DNA of 64,000 bases from positions 62,001-126,000 of the forward strand of contig DAISXY010000005.1 of assembly GCA_036825615.1 (NCBI GenBank), in the 5' to 3' direction. This document shows positions 33,520 through 41,306 of this stretch, piece by piece. Within the stretch, counting starts at the first letter, position 1, and the number at the start of each line of letters is the position of its first letter. A program made the translations under genes and the position numbers. The stretch is from JAICXG01 sp036825615 (GTDB lineage Bacteria; Verrucomicrobiota; Verrucomicrobiia; Chthoniobacterales; UBA10450). The notes under the pieces were generated by a model, which made no database searches, was not told the DNA's origin, and worked only from the letters and a program-made list of their open reading frames with translations.

Positions 33520-33996
33520 TCAGGCCGCAGCCGAGTCCGTCGGCGGCGTCGCCGCCATCTCATTCCAGCGGCGCTGCATTTCCTCCGGGCTCATCCGTTT
33601 CAGCTCCTGCGAGATGATCCATTCGTGGCCAAACGGGTCGCGTAACCTGCCGGAGCGATGGCCATAGAACTCGTCGGTAAGCGGCCGGATAACTTCCGCC
33701 CCAGCCTCGATCGCGCGCCTGAAATCTGCCTCCACGTCCATGCTCATTAATCCCAGTCTCACGGGCGTTCCGCCGAGGGTCCGGGGCGATTTATTGAATT
33801 GCGGATATTCGTCCGCCAACATGACGAGCGCGCCGTTGATCGTGATCTCGGCGTGTCCGACCTTGCCGCCCTCCGGGTCGATTAACCGGTAAAGCTCCTC
33901 GGCGCCAAAGGCGCGTTTGTAGAAGTCGATTGCGGCAGCCGCATCATGCACGGTCAAGGCAGGTGCTAATGACGGATGGGAAGCTAATGCGCTCAT
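33520..33996 (-). CDS. VOC-family (glyoxalase/PhnB-like) protein, copy A
   Basis: 158 residues from ATG 33996 (MSALASHPSLAPALTVHDAA). A longer reading to 34107 is created by a fused transposase scrap and is rejected. Vicinal-oxygen-chelate pattern: VHDAAAAIDFYKRAFGAEEL, GHAEITINGALVMLADE, and the C-terminal RDPFGHEWIISQ carrying a typical metal-ligand region. It is probably an enzyme of the PhnB/YdcF-like group acting on a small molecule; substrate unknown. The protein is identical to the second copy at 36071-36547. Upstream sequence differs between copies, so their expression may differ. Confidence 0.85.
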   Translation of the reverse strand: MSALASHPSLAPALTVHDAAAAIDFYKRAFGAEELYRLIDPEGGKVGHAEITINGALVMLADEYPQFNKSPRTLGGTPVRLGLMSMDVEADFRRAIEAGAEVIRPLTDEFYGHRSGRLRDPFGHEWIISQELKRMSPEEMQRRWNEMAATPPTDSAAA

Positions 33997-34043
33997 GCTG
34001 ACTCTTCCCCGCATGCGAGCCGTTGCGCAAGGTCGCAAAGAGC

Positions 34044-34172
34044 CGCGATAAAAAACCGCGGTCGAGCGCTCCAGCAAACCGAGGAACTGCTCCCGGTCGG
34101 TCTCCACCAGAAAAATCGCGCCGCTTCCCGCGTTCGGTCAGATGGTAAATGGAATAGGCAAATTCGACCGAG
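34044..34172 (-). pseudogene. RAYT (Y1_Tnp) transposase N-terminal scrap
   Basis: The minus strand reads SVEFAYSIYHLTERGKRRDF, then after a frameshift TDREQFLGLLER. These match the N-terminal YHLxxRGxRR...DREQFLxLL of the intact RAYT at 34582-35526. There is no catalytic HUH segment. It abuts the right end of duplicate copy A exactly at 34044 and is fused in frame to the VOC gene, so it marks an older insertion. Confidence 0.6.
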
Positions 34173-34199
34173 ATGGACGGGCCATCCGCACCTCTGCCC

Positions 34200-34480
34200 A
34201 CCTTCAACAATGTCAAAATGTTTTTAGACGCGACCCGGATCTGCCCGGTAGTTGGTCGTCGGGGTGCCGCCATTGAGCGTCAGGGTGCGCTTGACGCAGC
34301 GGCCAAGCGCGTCGTAGAAAAGCAAGAGCGTGTTGTTCCGGTTCACCGCCTTCGCCAGGTAACTGTCGCCGATGTAATTGTAGGTCGTGTTGTTAAAGGA
34401 GTCCGTGAATTCGCGGGGTGGTCGCTGTCAATGCTCGGATCAAAGAACGTCAAATTGTTTAGACGCGCCCCCGGTGACGT
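34200..34480 (-). pseudogene. RHS/YD-repeat protein scrap
   Basis: The minus strand reads FTDSFNNTTYNYIGDSYLAK, then VNRNNTLLLFYDALGRCVKR and LTLNGGTPTTNYRADPGRV and a stop. The FYDALGRCVKR segment is a typical YD repeat of RHS-type proteins. No long frame surrounds it. Two related words, CGCGTCTAAAAACATTTTGAC and CGCGTCTAAACAATTTGAC in minus sense, lie beyond each end. Confidence 0.5.
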
Positions 34481-34502
34481 TGCCTGCCACTTACTGAATA
34501 CG

Positions 34503-34584
34503 GCCTAAGCCAAAGGGGTCAGCCTAAGCCAAAGGGGTCAGAGCTTGAGATCGTCATATCTGGCGGCCTAAGCCAAAGGGGTCA
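34503..34584. repeat. GCCTAAGCCAAAGGGGTCA repeats at the RAYT 3' end
   Basis: The 19-base word occurs three times (34503, 34522, 34566). The second and third copies are followed by the same 25 bases, which encode the last codons of the RAYT gene (DDLKL and stop). The inverse of AAGGGGTCAGAGCTTGAGA is found at 35556-35574 beyond the transposase start, so these are probably the REP ends recognised by the enzyme. Confidence 0.7.
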
Positions 34585-35574
34585 GAGCTTGAGATCGTCA
34601 TATCTGGCGAGAAGTTGAGAGAGATAGCCGGGGCTGCCCATCTGCAAACGGCGCGCAATCCACCCCCGTGTCATCGGAGTTTGCGCCCGGACTTGTTGCG
34701 CGATCTCCACTTTGATTCGATCCCCTTTCGGATTGGCTCGCAGGTCCTGCGCACTCCAGCCCACCGCTGCTAAACCTTCTCCGATCAGCCGTTCGGCCAG
34801 GGCCTCATCGATTTCGCGGCGGTCACGCGGTGGTTCCCCGACCCCGCGTTTCTGAGTCAATGTCAACTTATCGACCAGCCGATCCCCGAAATCCTCCGCC
34901 CCCAGCTTCCAACCCCGGCGCAGCGGCTCATTCTCCCCCGCAAAATCGATCGGGCTCATCCCTTCCATCCGCCGGGAAAATTCCCGCCGCGTCCGAGCCG
35001 TGTCGCTCCGCAAGCCGTGCTCGCCCAAGAGTCGATCGGTGCGCAGCCATTCCGGACGCAACCCTATTTTAAGGTAGGCTGGATAACTGCTCCAGCGATA
35101 GCTTTCTAAGGGAGCCTCCGGCCCGATCAATCCGGCCCGCTTGGGATTAAGATGGACGTAATTACACGCCGCCAAGAGATAGCCGCGGCGGCCTGCATCG
35201 ATCAGTTGCGCCTTGTAACGACCCCCGAAAAGATGTCCCCATTGCCGATGGCGGCGGTTGAAGCGCTGGGTGTAGGTGCCAAGCAACCAGCGCATCCCCA
35301 GGGCCAGGTTGGGCTGGGGCGTTTCCACCACCGCGTGCCAATGGTTGCTCATCAAGCAATAGGCATGCACCTGCCAGCCCGTCTTGCCGCACGCCTTGCC
35401 TAATAATTCGAGGAACTGCTCCCGATCCGCCAGGTCGCGAAAAATCTCTTCCCGCCGGTCGCCCCGGCTCATCAGGTGGTAGCAGGCATCGGGATATTGG
35501 ATCCGCAAGGGACGCGCCATGCCCATTCCTTATTCCCCGGAAAACGACTTGTCAATCTCAAGCTCTGACCCCTT
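34576..35574. mobile_element. RAYT element with 19-bp perfect inverted ends
   Basis: AAGGGGTCAGAGCTTGAGA at 34576-34594 and its exact reverse complement at 35556-35574 bracket the transposase gene. The right end lies four bases before the start of duplicate copy B. REP-associated tyrosine transposases act on such short palindromic ends. Confidence 0.75.
34582..35526 (-). CDS. REP-associated tyrosine transposase (RAYT, Y1_Tnp family)
   Basis: 314 residues, apparently intact. N-terminal MARPLRIQYPDACYHLMSRG and DREQFLELL, the HUH motif in MSNHWHAVVE, and the tyrosine-bearing helix in LLGTYTQRFNRRHRQ with GRYKAQLID are all present. The C-terminal 110 residues are an extension with a helix-turn-helix look (MTRGWIARRLQMGSPGYLSQ). 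RAYTs mobilise or multiply REP sequences by single-strand nicking. The gene is inside a 999-bp unit with 19-bp inverted ends, and another RAYT scrap lies just beyond it. Confidence 0.9.
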   Translation of the reverse strand: MGMARPLRIQYPDACYHLMSRGDRREEIFRDLADREQFLELLGKACGKTGWQVHAYCLMSNHWHAVVETPQPNLALGMRWLLGTYTQRFNRRHRQWGHLFGGRYKAQLIDAGRRGYLLAACNYVHLNPKRAGLIGPEAPLESYRWSSYPAYLKIGLRPEWLRTDRLLGEHGLRSDTARTRREFSRRMEGMSPIDFAGENEPLRRGWKLGAEDFGDRLVDKLTLTQKRGVGEPPRDRREIDEALAERLIGEGLAAVGWSAQDLRANPKGDRIKVEIAQQVRAQTPMTRGWIARRLQMGSPGYLSQLLARYDDLKL

Positions 35575-35578
35575 CTTG

Positions 35579-35727
35579 CAATCGAGCTTGAGACGAATGC
35601 CGACGTTCCCGGGATTGACGAAGCGAAATTCCAGGAAGTCGCCGAGCAAACCAAAAAGAATTGTCCGGTTTCGGTCGCTCTCAGCGGCACGCAGATCAAT
35701 CTTAAGGCGAGATTGAGCGCTCACTAG
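35579..35727 (+). pseudogene. OsmC 3' fragment
   Basis: It codes for the last 49 residues of the OsmC protein (from the IELETNADVPGIDEAKFQE segment through KKNCPVSVALSG to the stop) with one changed residue (Asp to Glu). The first catalytic cysteine and the start are missing, so it cannot make the enzyme. Confidence 0.85.
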
Positions 35728-35850
35728 CGGTTGGAGCCGGCCCGCCCTCGGGCCGGAGACGCGGCAGGCTCATGGATTAGCGGCGGACGGCGCGAGGGCG
35801 CGCCGTCTCCGATTTGTCAGTTCGTCAGGCGGCATCCCCTTCCGCGAAGT

Positions 35851-36042
35851 GCCCTCACCGGCGGCTAACGCCGTCCGCCTCTCCCACAGGAGAGGGAGTT
35901 AGCTGGCTTTCGTGTATGTTGGGGTTCGATCGCTCGCGCTGCGTGCTGTGTTGCATTCTCTCCCCGTGGGCCGTAACGCAGCTCGCGAAGCGGGCGAGGC
36001 CGGGCTTTCAAAGACGCACGTGCGAAGCGCGGCAGTGAGGGC
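35851..36042 (+). mobile_element. MITE-like element, copy 4 (inside duplicate B)
   Basis: The exact counterpart of 33300-33491, carried along by the duplication and not a separate insertion. Confidence 0.6.
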
Positions 36043-36070
36043 CAATCGGCCGGCAGGCGAAGGGTAGCGG

Positions 36071-36547
36071 TCAGGCCGCAGCCGAGTCCGTCGGCGGCGT
36101 CGCCGCCATCTCATTCCAGCGGCGCTGCATTTCCTCCGGGCTCATCCGTTTCAGCTCCTGCGAGATGATCCATTCGTGGCCAAACGGGTCGCGTAACCTG
36201 CCGGAGCGATGGCCATAGAACTCGTCGGTAAGCGGCCGGATAACTTCCGCCCCAGCCTCGATCGCGCGCCTGAAATCTGCCTCCACGTCCATGCTCATTA
36301 ATCCCAGTCTCACGGGCGTTCCGCCGAGGGTCCGGGGCGATTTATTGAATTGCGGATATTCGTCCGCCAACATGACGAGCGCGCCGTTGATCGTGATCTC
36401 GGCGTGTCCGACCTTGCCGCCCTCCGGGTCGATTAACCGGTAAAGCTCCTCGGCGCCAAAGGCGCGTTTGTAGAAGTCGATTGCGGCAGCCGCATCATGC
36501 ACGGTCAAGGCAGGTGCTAATGACGGATGGGAAGCTAATGCGCTCAT
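36071..36547 (-). CDS. VOC-family (glyoxalase/PhnB-like) protein, copy B
   Basis: 158 residues, identical to copy A (33520-33996). The start is ATG 36547; the frame continues upstream through unrelated sequence opposite the permease gene and should not be annotated further. This copy is divergent from the permease gene with 129 bases between starts, which is probably the native arrangement, while copy A was placed beside transposase debris. The VOC features are RDPFGHEWIIS near the C-terminus and the paired beta-alpha-beta modules. Confidence 0.85.
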   Translation of the reverse strand: MSALASHPSLAPALTVHDAAAAIDFYKRAFGAEELYRLIDPEGGKVGHAEITINGALVMLADEYPQFNKSPRTLGGTPVRLGLMSMDVEADFRRAIEAGAEVIRPLTDEFYGHRSGRLRDPFGHEWIISQELKRMSPEEMQRRWNEMAATPPTDSAAA

Positions 36548-36676
36548 GCTGACTCTTCCCCGCATGCGAGCCGTTGCGCAAGGTCGCAAAGAGCAGGTAG
36601 ACAAAACTCGACCGCAGCGGCGTTTTTCTTTTGAATCCGGCTGCGCCGCCTGGCGCATCTCAACCATACCAATCGT

Positions 36677-39097
36677 ATGCTCACCGACCTTCGTTTCGCG
36701 CTTCGCCAGCTCTTCAAATCGCCGGGGTTCACCCTGCTCGCGGTCATCACTCTCACGCTCGGGATTGGCCTCAACACCGCGATCTTCAGTCTGATCAACG
36801 ATCTCTTTCTGCGCAGTCTCCCGTTCAAAGATCCGGGCCGGCTGGTGCACTTCTACTCGGGGGAAAAGACCGCGAAAGAACTCGAATGGCCGCTCTCCGC
36901 CCCGCGTTTTCAACTCTATCGCCAGGGCCAGACGCTCTTCGACGGCTTCGCGGCGGACAATCCCGTCGGCTTTGTCCTCACCGGCCGGGGCGATCCGGTC
37001 CAGGTCGGGGGCTTTCGCGTCACGGCGAATTATTTCGATGTTCTCGGAGCCCAGCCGATCCGCGGGCGAAACTTTTTGCCTAACGAAGAGGAAGGCGCCG
37101 ATGTCGCGATTGTCTCTGAGCATTTCTGGAAAAGCCGGCTCGGGGGAGATCCGCAGGTTATCGGGCAAAGCATCACCCTCGATGGCGTGGCGCACACGAT
37201 CGTCGGTGTGATTCCAAACATGCCGGTGCCGTGGGTGGGGCCGAACGGAAACGAAGTCTGGACGACCAAGCCATTCGTGATCCCAGGGTTTTCCCATGAG
37301 CGGATGATGCGGGGGACCGCTTTCCTCCGCACCGTGGGAAGATTGAAACCCGGCCTGACGATCGCACAGGCGCGGGCGGCGTTGCCCGCGCTCGAACAAA
37401 GTTATCGCGCCGCCAATCCCGGCAAAATCGACGCCGAACTCAAGACCCGGATAACCGCCTTGCCGGACGACGCGACGGAGAAACTACGACCGGCGTTTGT
37501 CACTTTGTTTGCCGCGGTCAGTTTCGTTCTCCTCATCGCCTGCAGCAACGTCGCCAACCTCTTGCTTGTCCGCTTCAGCGGCCGCCGGCGCGAGATCGCG
37601 CTGCGGATGGCGCTGGGCGCGTCGCGCGGCAGCGTGCTGCGGCTCTTCATTCTCGAAAGTCTGCTCGTGAGCGTGATTGCCGGTTCGTTAGGCGCGCTCC
37701 TCGCCTGGCAACTGATCCCGCTTGTCCCGAAGATCACGGTCAACTTTCTCCCGCTTCAAGCCGGCGGGGTGAGTGTCTCGATTCCGGTCCTGCTGTTCAC
37801 CCTCGGCCTCTCGCTTCTCACCGGACTGGCGATGGGAATCTATCCCGCCTGGCAAAGCTCCCGCGCCGATCTGGTTGATGGATTAAAGGAAGGCGGACGC
37901 GGAAGCAGCGGCAGTGTGCGCCAGCAGCGTTTTCGCAGGATCCTGGTCGGCGCGCAGGTGGCGCTGTCGGTCGCCTTGCTCGCAAGCGCGGCGTTGCTCA
38001 TCGCCAGCTTCGTCAGGCTCAGTCAGCAGCAACTCGGTTTCCGGCCTGATCATCTCTGGGTCGCGTTCATCACTTTTCCGCAGGCGGGTTATCCCGACGA
38101 CGCTTCGCGCGCGCGCTTCGGCGAACGAGCGCAGGAGGCGCTGCGCGGAATCCCAGGCTTTGAAAGCGTCGCAGTGAGCGGCGATTTCCCCCTCGCCGGC
38201 GGCAACGGCGCGACCCTTTACGCCCGGGCCGATCGCCCGCTCAAACCGATCCCGGAGCGCGACGCCGCCCCTTCGCATGACACGATGCCGGGCTTTTTCC
38301 GCACCTGGGGGATTCCGCTTCTCGCCGGGCGCGACTTCGATGAGCACGATATTGCGGGCAAACCAAACGTCATGCTCATCAGCCAGTCGGGGGCGCGGAA
38401 AGTTTTTGGAAACGAAAACCCGATCGGGAAAACCCTGCTCGTCACCAGCCTTGCGACCCCGGCCGAAATCGTTGGTGTTGTCGGCGACGTCCGCTCGGGG
38501 AAAATCGGCCAGCCTAACGAGATGGAATTCTATCGCCCCTGGGCGCAGGAAAATTTCCCCTTCCTCAGCATCACGGTGCGCAGCCCGATGAAAACCGCCG
38601 AGGTGACGCATCTCGTGCAGCGCGCCGTCAACCAGATCGATCCCACGATCGCCCTCGCCCAACCGACGGCGATGGAAGAGGTGGTCAGGCAGGCGCTCGG
38701 CGAAGCGCGGTTGATGATGATTCTGCTCGGGGTTTTTGCCGCGGTCGCCTTGCTCCTCGCGACGGTTGGGATTTACGGCGCCGTCGCTTACACGGTCGAG
38801 CAGCGCACCGGCGAAATCGGCGTCCGGATGGCGCTGGGCGCGCAAACCCGTGATGTCCTGCGCCTCGTCGTTAGCCAGGGAATGCAACCGGTGGTGTTTG
38901 GTTTGGTGATTGGTCTGGCCGGCGCGATCGCGGTCGGGCGCTTACTCGCCTCACAACTCTACCAGGTCTCTGCGCACAATCCGATTCTCCTGGGCGGGAC
39001 CGTCGCGATTCTCGGATTGGCCGCTCTCCTCGCCTGCCTCTTCCCCGCTCGTCGGGCCAGCCGGGTAAATCCGATCGCCGCCTTGCGCACGGAATGA
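36677..39097 (+). CDS. ADOP-type ABC permease (MacB/FtsX family)
   Basis: 806 residues. The start MLTDLRFALRQLFKSPGFTL followed by TLTLGIGLNTAIFSL is the signature of the duplicated orphan permeases first noted in Acidobacteria. A periplasmic MacB-like domain (about 60-265) is followed by three helices (ending near residue 400), a second FKSPG-less repeat with another periplasmic domain (about 445-665), and three final helices ending RRASRVNPIAALRTE. No ATPase gene is adjacent, as usual for this group. Role is probably transport of, or mechanical coupling to, something in the envelope, not known. Confidence 0.88.
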   Translation: MLTDLRFALRQLFKSPGFTLLAVITLTLGIGLNTAIFSLINDLFLRSLPFKDPGRLVHFYSGEKTAKELEWPLSAPRFQLYRQGQTLFDGFAADNPVGFVLTGRGDPVQVGGFRVTANYFDVLGAQPIRGRNFLPNEEEGADVAIVSEHFWKSRLGGDPQVIGQSITLDGVAHTIVGVIPNMPVPWVGPNGNEVWTTKPFVIPGFSHERMMRGTAFLRTVGRLKPGLTIAQARAALPALEQSYRAANPGKIDAELKTRITALPDDATEKLRPAFVTLFAAVSFVLLIACSNVANLLLVRFSGRRREIALRMALGASRGSVLRLFILESLLVSVIAGSLGALLAWQLIPLVPKITVNFLPLQAGGVSVSIPVLLFTLGLSLLTGLAMGIYPAWQSSRADLVDGLKEGGRGSSGSVRQQRFRRILVGAQVALSVALLASAALLIASFVRLSQQQLGFRPDHLWVAFITFPQAGYPDDASRARFGERAQEALRGIPGFESVAVSGDFPLAGGNGATLYARADRPLKPIPERDAAPSHDTMPGFFRTWGIPLLAGRDFDEHDIAGKPNVMLISQSGARKVFGNENPIGKTLLVTSLATPAEIVGVVGDVRSGKIGQPNEMEFYRPWAQENFPFLSITVRSPMKTAEVTHLVQRAVNQIDPTIALAQPTAMEEVVRQALGEARLMMILLGVFAAVALLLATVGIYGAVAYTVEQRTGEIGVRMALGAQTRDVLRLVVSQGMQPVVFGLVIGLAGAIAVGRLLASQLYQVSAHNPILLGGTVAILGLAALLACLFPARRASRVNPIAALRTE

Positions 39098-39142
39098 CTT
39101 CGCGGCGGGGCGACTCGTCAGATTCGCAACCCGGGAGGAGGA

Positions 39143-39808
39143 ATGATTGAATCGCCTCCCACCGGCGCGCGTTACGTAAGTCTACTCGAACTGCTCGCCG
39201 GCGCGGCGATTGTCCTCGGGCATAATGTCTACCACATTCTGCCTAACGAGGTCCCGATTCTGTTCCTGCTCGGCTGGATCTCGGTCCGGGTTCGCAACCG
39301 CCGCTGGAGTGCGATCGGTTTCAAGCGGCCTGCCTCCTGGCGCCGTTTGGTTGCGCTCGCCCTCGCCGCCGCCACCGTGCGCATAGCTCTCGGCGATCTG
39401 GTGATCGAACCGCTCGGCGCACATTTCTGGCCAGAGATCGTCCCGCCCGAGGGAGCGGAAAAAATTACCGGCAACGTCGGGATGGCACTGCTCGGTCTGG
39501 TTGTCGTTTGGACATTTGCCGCCTTTGGCGAAGAGATCGCCTATCGCGGTTATCTCACTTTGCGCGCGGCGGAGGCCGGCGGCAGCTCACAACGCGCCTG
39601 GTGGCTGGCGACCCTGCTGGTCTCGATCCTCTTTGGCCTGGCTCATTACTACAAAGGTGTCACCGGGATGATCGATTCCTCCGTCGCCGGCCTTATTCTC
39701 GGCACGGCGTATCTGCTCAGCGGGCGCAATCTCTGGGCCGCGATTCTTGCCCATGGATTCATCGACAGCTTCGCAGTCGTCACTCTCTTCTGCGGTTGGG
39801 ATATTTAA
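39143..39808 (+). CDS. CPBP-family intramembrane metalloprotease
   Basis: 221 residues with about six membrane segments. The three CPBP/Abi motifs are present in order: FGEEIAYRG (Glu-Glu and Arg), ILFGLAHYYKG (His), and LAHGFIDSFAV (His and Asp). The family includes Rce1-type CAAX proteases and bacterial immunity-linked proteins. It follows the permease gene by 45 bases with GGGAGGAGG before the ATG, a strong ribosome site. Substrate unknown. Confidence 0.88.
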   Translation: MIESPPTGARYVSLLELLAGAAIVLGHNVYHILPNEVPILFLLGWISVRVRNRRWSAIGFKRPASWRRLVALALAAATVRIALGDLVIEPLGAHFWPEIVPPEGAEKITGNVGMALLGLVVVWTFAAFGEEIAYRGYLTLRAAEAGGSSQRAWWLATLLVSILFGLAHYYKGVTGMIDSSVAGLILGTAYLLSGRNLWAAILAHGFIDSFAVVTLFCGWDI

Positions 39809-39851
39809 AACCGCCAGCAGATGACGCCATCGCCGCGCCGACCTGGCGATC

Positions 39852-40313
39852 TCAAACGCGCGTCGCGCGTCCGTCAAAGAAGCGATTCCATTGCTTTCCG
39901 TCGGGCGAGATTTCGAGGCTTCTCTTCAAGCAATCCGGTTCACTCACATCATAGGTCACGCGGACGTGCATCCCGGGCCCGCCGTGCGCGAGTGTGAAAA
40001 CGCCGCCTTCAAACTTGCCCTTAAAGGTTTCCGGCGGCGCCCCCATGCAATCAAACCAAACCAGCGTGTAAGCTTCCTCCTTTGCATCGTAAGTGAATAC
40101 TCCGTGACCGGTGAAGCCGATCCTGCCATCGCGTTCCTGTTCGTAGTCGTTAATCAAAGCGAGACCATTCAAAGCCATCCGCGCGTTGACTCGGCCGATA
40201 GCTTTTCCACCCTGCGGGTCGAAGGGTGACGGGTACATGATTTCCTCGCCTTCCCACTTTCCTGCGAGCTTCTCCAGTTTGCGATGACCTTCGGTTGGTT
40301 GTGGCATTTCCAT
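39852..40313 (-). CDS. DUF1579 protein
   Basis: 153 residues. The GHRKLEKLAGKWEGEEIMYP start, GRVNARMALNGLALINDYEQ, HGVFTYDAKEEAYTLVWFDC and the C-terminal DGKQWNRFFDG fit the DUF1579 family of small beta-barrel-like proteins. No signal peptide. It is convergent with the CPBP gene and lies 38 bases downstream of the aminotransferase-like gene on the same strand. Function unknown. Confidence 0.8.
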   Translation of the reverse strand: MEMPQPTEGHRKLEKLAGKWEGEEIMYPSPFDPQGGKAIGRVNARMALNGLALINDYEQERDGRIGFTGHGVFTYDAKEEAYTLVWFDCMGAPPETFKGKFEGGVFTLAHGGPGMHVRVTYDVSEPDCLKRSLEISPDGKQWNRFFDGRATRV

Positions 40314-40351
40314 GAGCCGAATGGTGCCGGAACGCGACCCAGAAAGGAAGC

Positions 40352-41272
40352 CTAATCGACGACTTGCACGCCTTCACTCGCGGTCCGGCGCGTGTAAAGC
40401 TGGCTCAACCGCCGCGTCATCGGACCGATCTCGCCGTTACCAATTGTCAGGCCATCGACCTTGGTCACGCCCGCCAGTTCGCCCATCGTTCCGGTGCAGA
40501 AAACTTCGTCCGCCTGCTGGAATTGCTCGATCGTCAGGTCGCTTTCGCGATACGGGATTTTTTCCGTGGCGCAAATCTCGAGCACGGTCGCGCGCGTGAT
40601 CCCTTCCGGACAGGCAAGGACACGGCTGGTCGCGAGCTCCCCTTGCCTAACGAGAAAAAGATGGGTCGCGTTCGTCTCCGCGACAAAACCGCGCAGATCA
40701 AGGAGAATGGCGTCATCGGCCCCGGCATTGTTCGCCTCAATTTTGGCGAGGATGGAATTAAGCAGGTTGGCGTGGTGAATTTGCGGGTCAAGCACCTCCG
40801 GTGGCGGTCGGCGCATTTTGCTCGTGATCAGAGTTAGACCAGTCTTGCAATAGACTGGCGCCTTGTGTTCGGCGAGCACGATCAAAGTCGGGCCGCTTTG
40901 ATTGAGCCGCGGGTCCATCCCGGAAGTGATCTTAACTCCGCGCGTGAGCGTGAGCCGAATGTGGACACCGTCGCGCATCTGGTTGGCCGCGAGCGTGCGC
41001 CTGATTTCCTCGATCATTTTCTCGTTAGGCGGAATCTCGCTGAAGGCGAGCGCACTCGCCGAGCGCCGCAACCGCGCCAGATGCTCGGACAATTTGAAGA
41101 TCCGCCCATTGTAAAGCCGGAGCCCTTCCCAAACCGCGTCTCCACCCTGCACCGCCGAGTCGAACGGACTCACCCCCGCTTCGTTCCGATGCACGAGCCG
41201 GCCGTTGATGTTTACAATGAGGGCGAGGTTTTTCTCATTAAATTGCTGAAGCATGATTTCCGCGGTTTGCAT
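40352..41272 (-). CDS. class IV aminotransferase-like (BCAT/DAAT fold) protein, catalytic Lys not evident
   Basis: 306 residues with the fold-type IV layout: VNINGRLVHRNEAGVSPFDS, GDAVWEGLRLYNGRIFKL, HIRLTLTRGVK, FVAETNATHLFLV, GITRATVLEIC and CTGTMGELAGV. In family members the PLP-binding lysine is just before an N(L/Y)L segment; here that stretch reads LDPQIHHANLLNSILAKIEA. In the plant relatives I recall (At3g05190, At5g27410) the equivalent is SKIHHNNLLNNILAKIE, so Gln164 stands where Lys is expected. Those plant proteins are fused to a sulfotransferase-like domain that is encoded here at 43378-44106. Activity is therefore doubtful. Confidence 0.8.
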   Translation of the reverse strand: MQTAEIMLQQFNEKNLALIVNINGRLVHRNEAGVSPFDSAVQGGDAVWEGLRLYNGRIFKLSEHLARLRRSASALAFSEIPPNEKMIEEIRRTLAANQMRDGVHIRLTLTRGVKITSGMDPRLNQSGPTLIVLAEHKAPVYCKTGLTLITSKMRRPPPEVLDPQIHHANLLNSILAKIEANNAGADDAILLDLRGFVAETNATHLFLVRQGELATSRVLACPEGITRATVLEICATEKIPYRESDLTIEQFQQADEVFCTGTMGELAGVTKVDGLTIGNGEIGPMTRRLSQLYTRRTASEGVQVVD

Positions 41273-41306
41273 TCCGCCTCAGTCGCCTAGCATAACCAGG
41301 TTAAAG

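Larger units (their letters stand above)
33028..34043. repeat. 1016-bp direct duplication, copy A
   Basis: Identical by eye to 35579-36594 at a constant offset of 2551 bases, with no indels and only two substitutions, both in the first 41 bases. It contains the 3' end of the OsmC gene, one REP palindrome, one MITE-like unit (33300-33491) and the whole VOC gene. Confidence 0.9.
35579..36594. repeat. 1016-bp direct duplication, copy B
   Basis: Second copy of 33028-34043. Its left edge begins in the middle of the OsmC coding sequence, directly after the RAYT element; its right edge joins sequence leading to the permease gene. Confidence 0.9.

Noticed and set aside
33997..34107. N-terminal extension of VOC copy A
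   Set aside because: The extra residues (DREQFLGLLER) are a transposase scrap; copy B has unrelated sequence at the same place, and both share the ATG at the normal VOC start.
34503..34584. Three copies of a 19-base word as a CRISPR array
   Set aside because: Spacing is irregular (0 and 25 bases), the intervening sequence is itself repeated, and the word matches the RAYT element ends; no cas gene is present.
36548..37399. 285-residue upstream extension of VOC copy B
   Set aside because: It is antisense to the permease gene start and absent from copy A.
37883..38887. 334-residue minus-strand frame opposite the permease
   Set aside because: Antisense of conserved permease codons; no domain or start signal.
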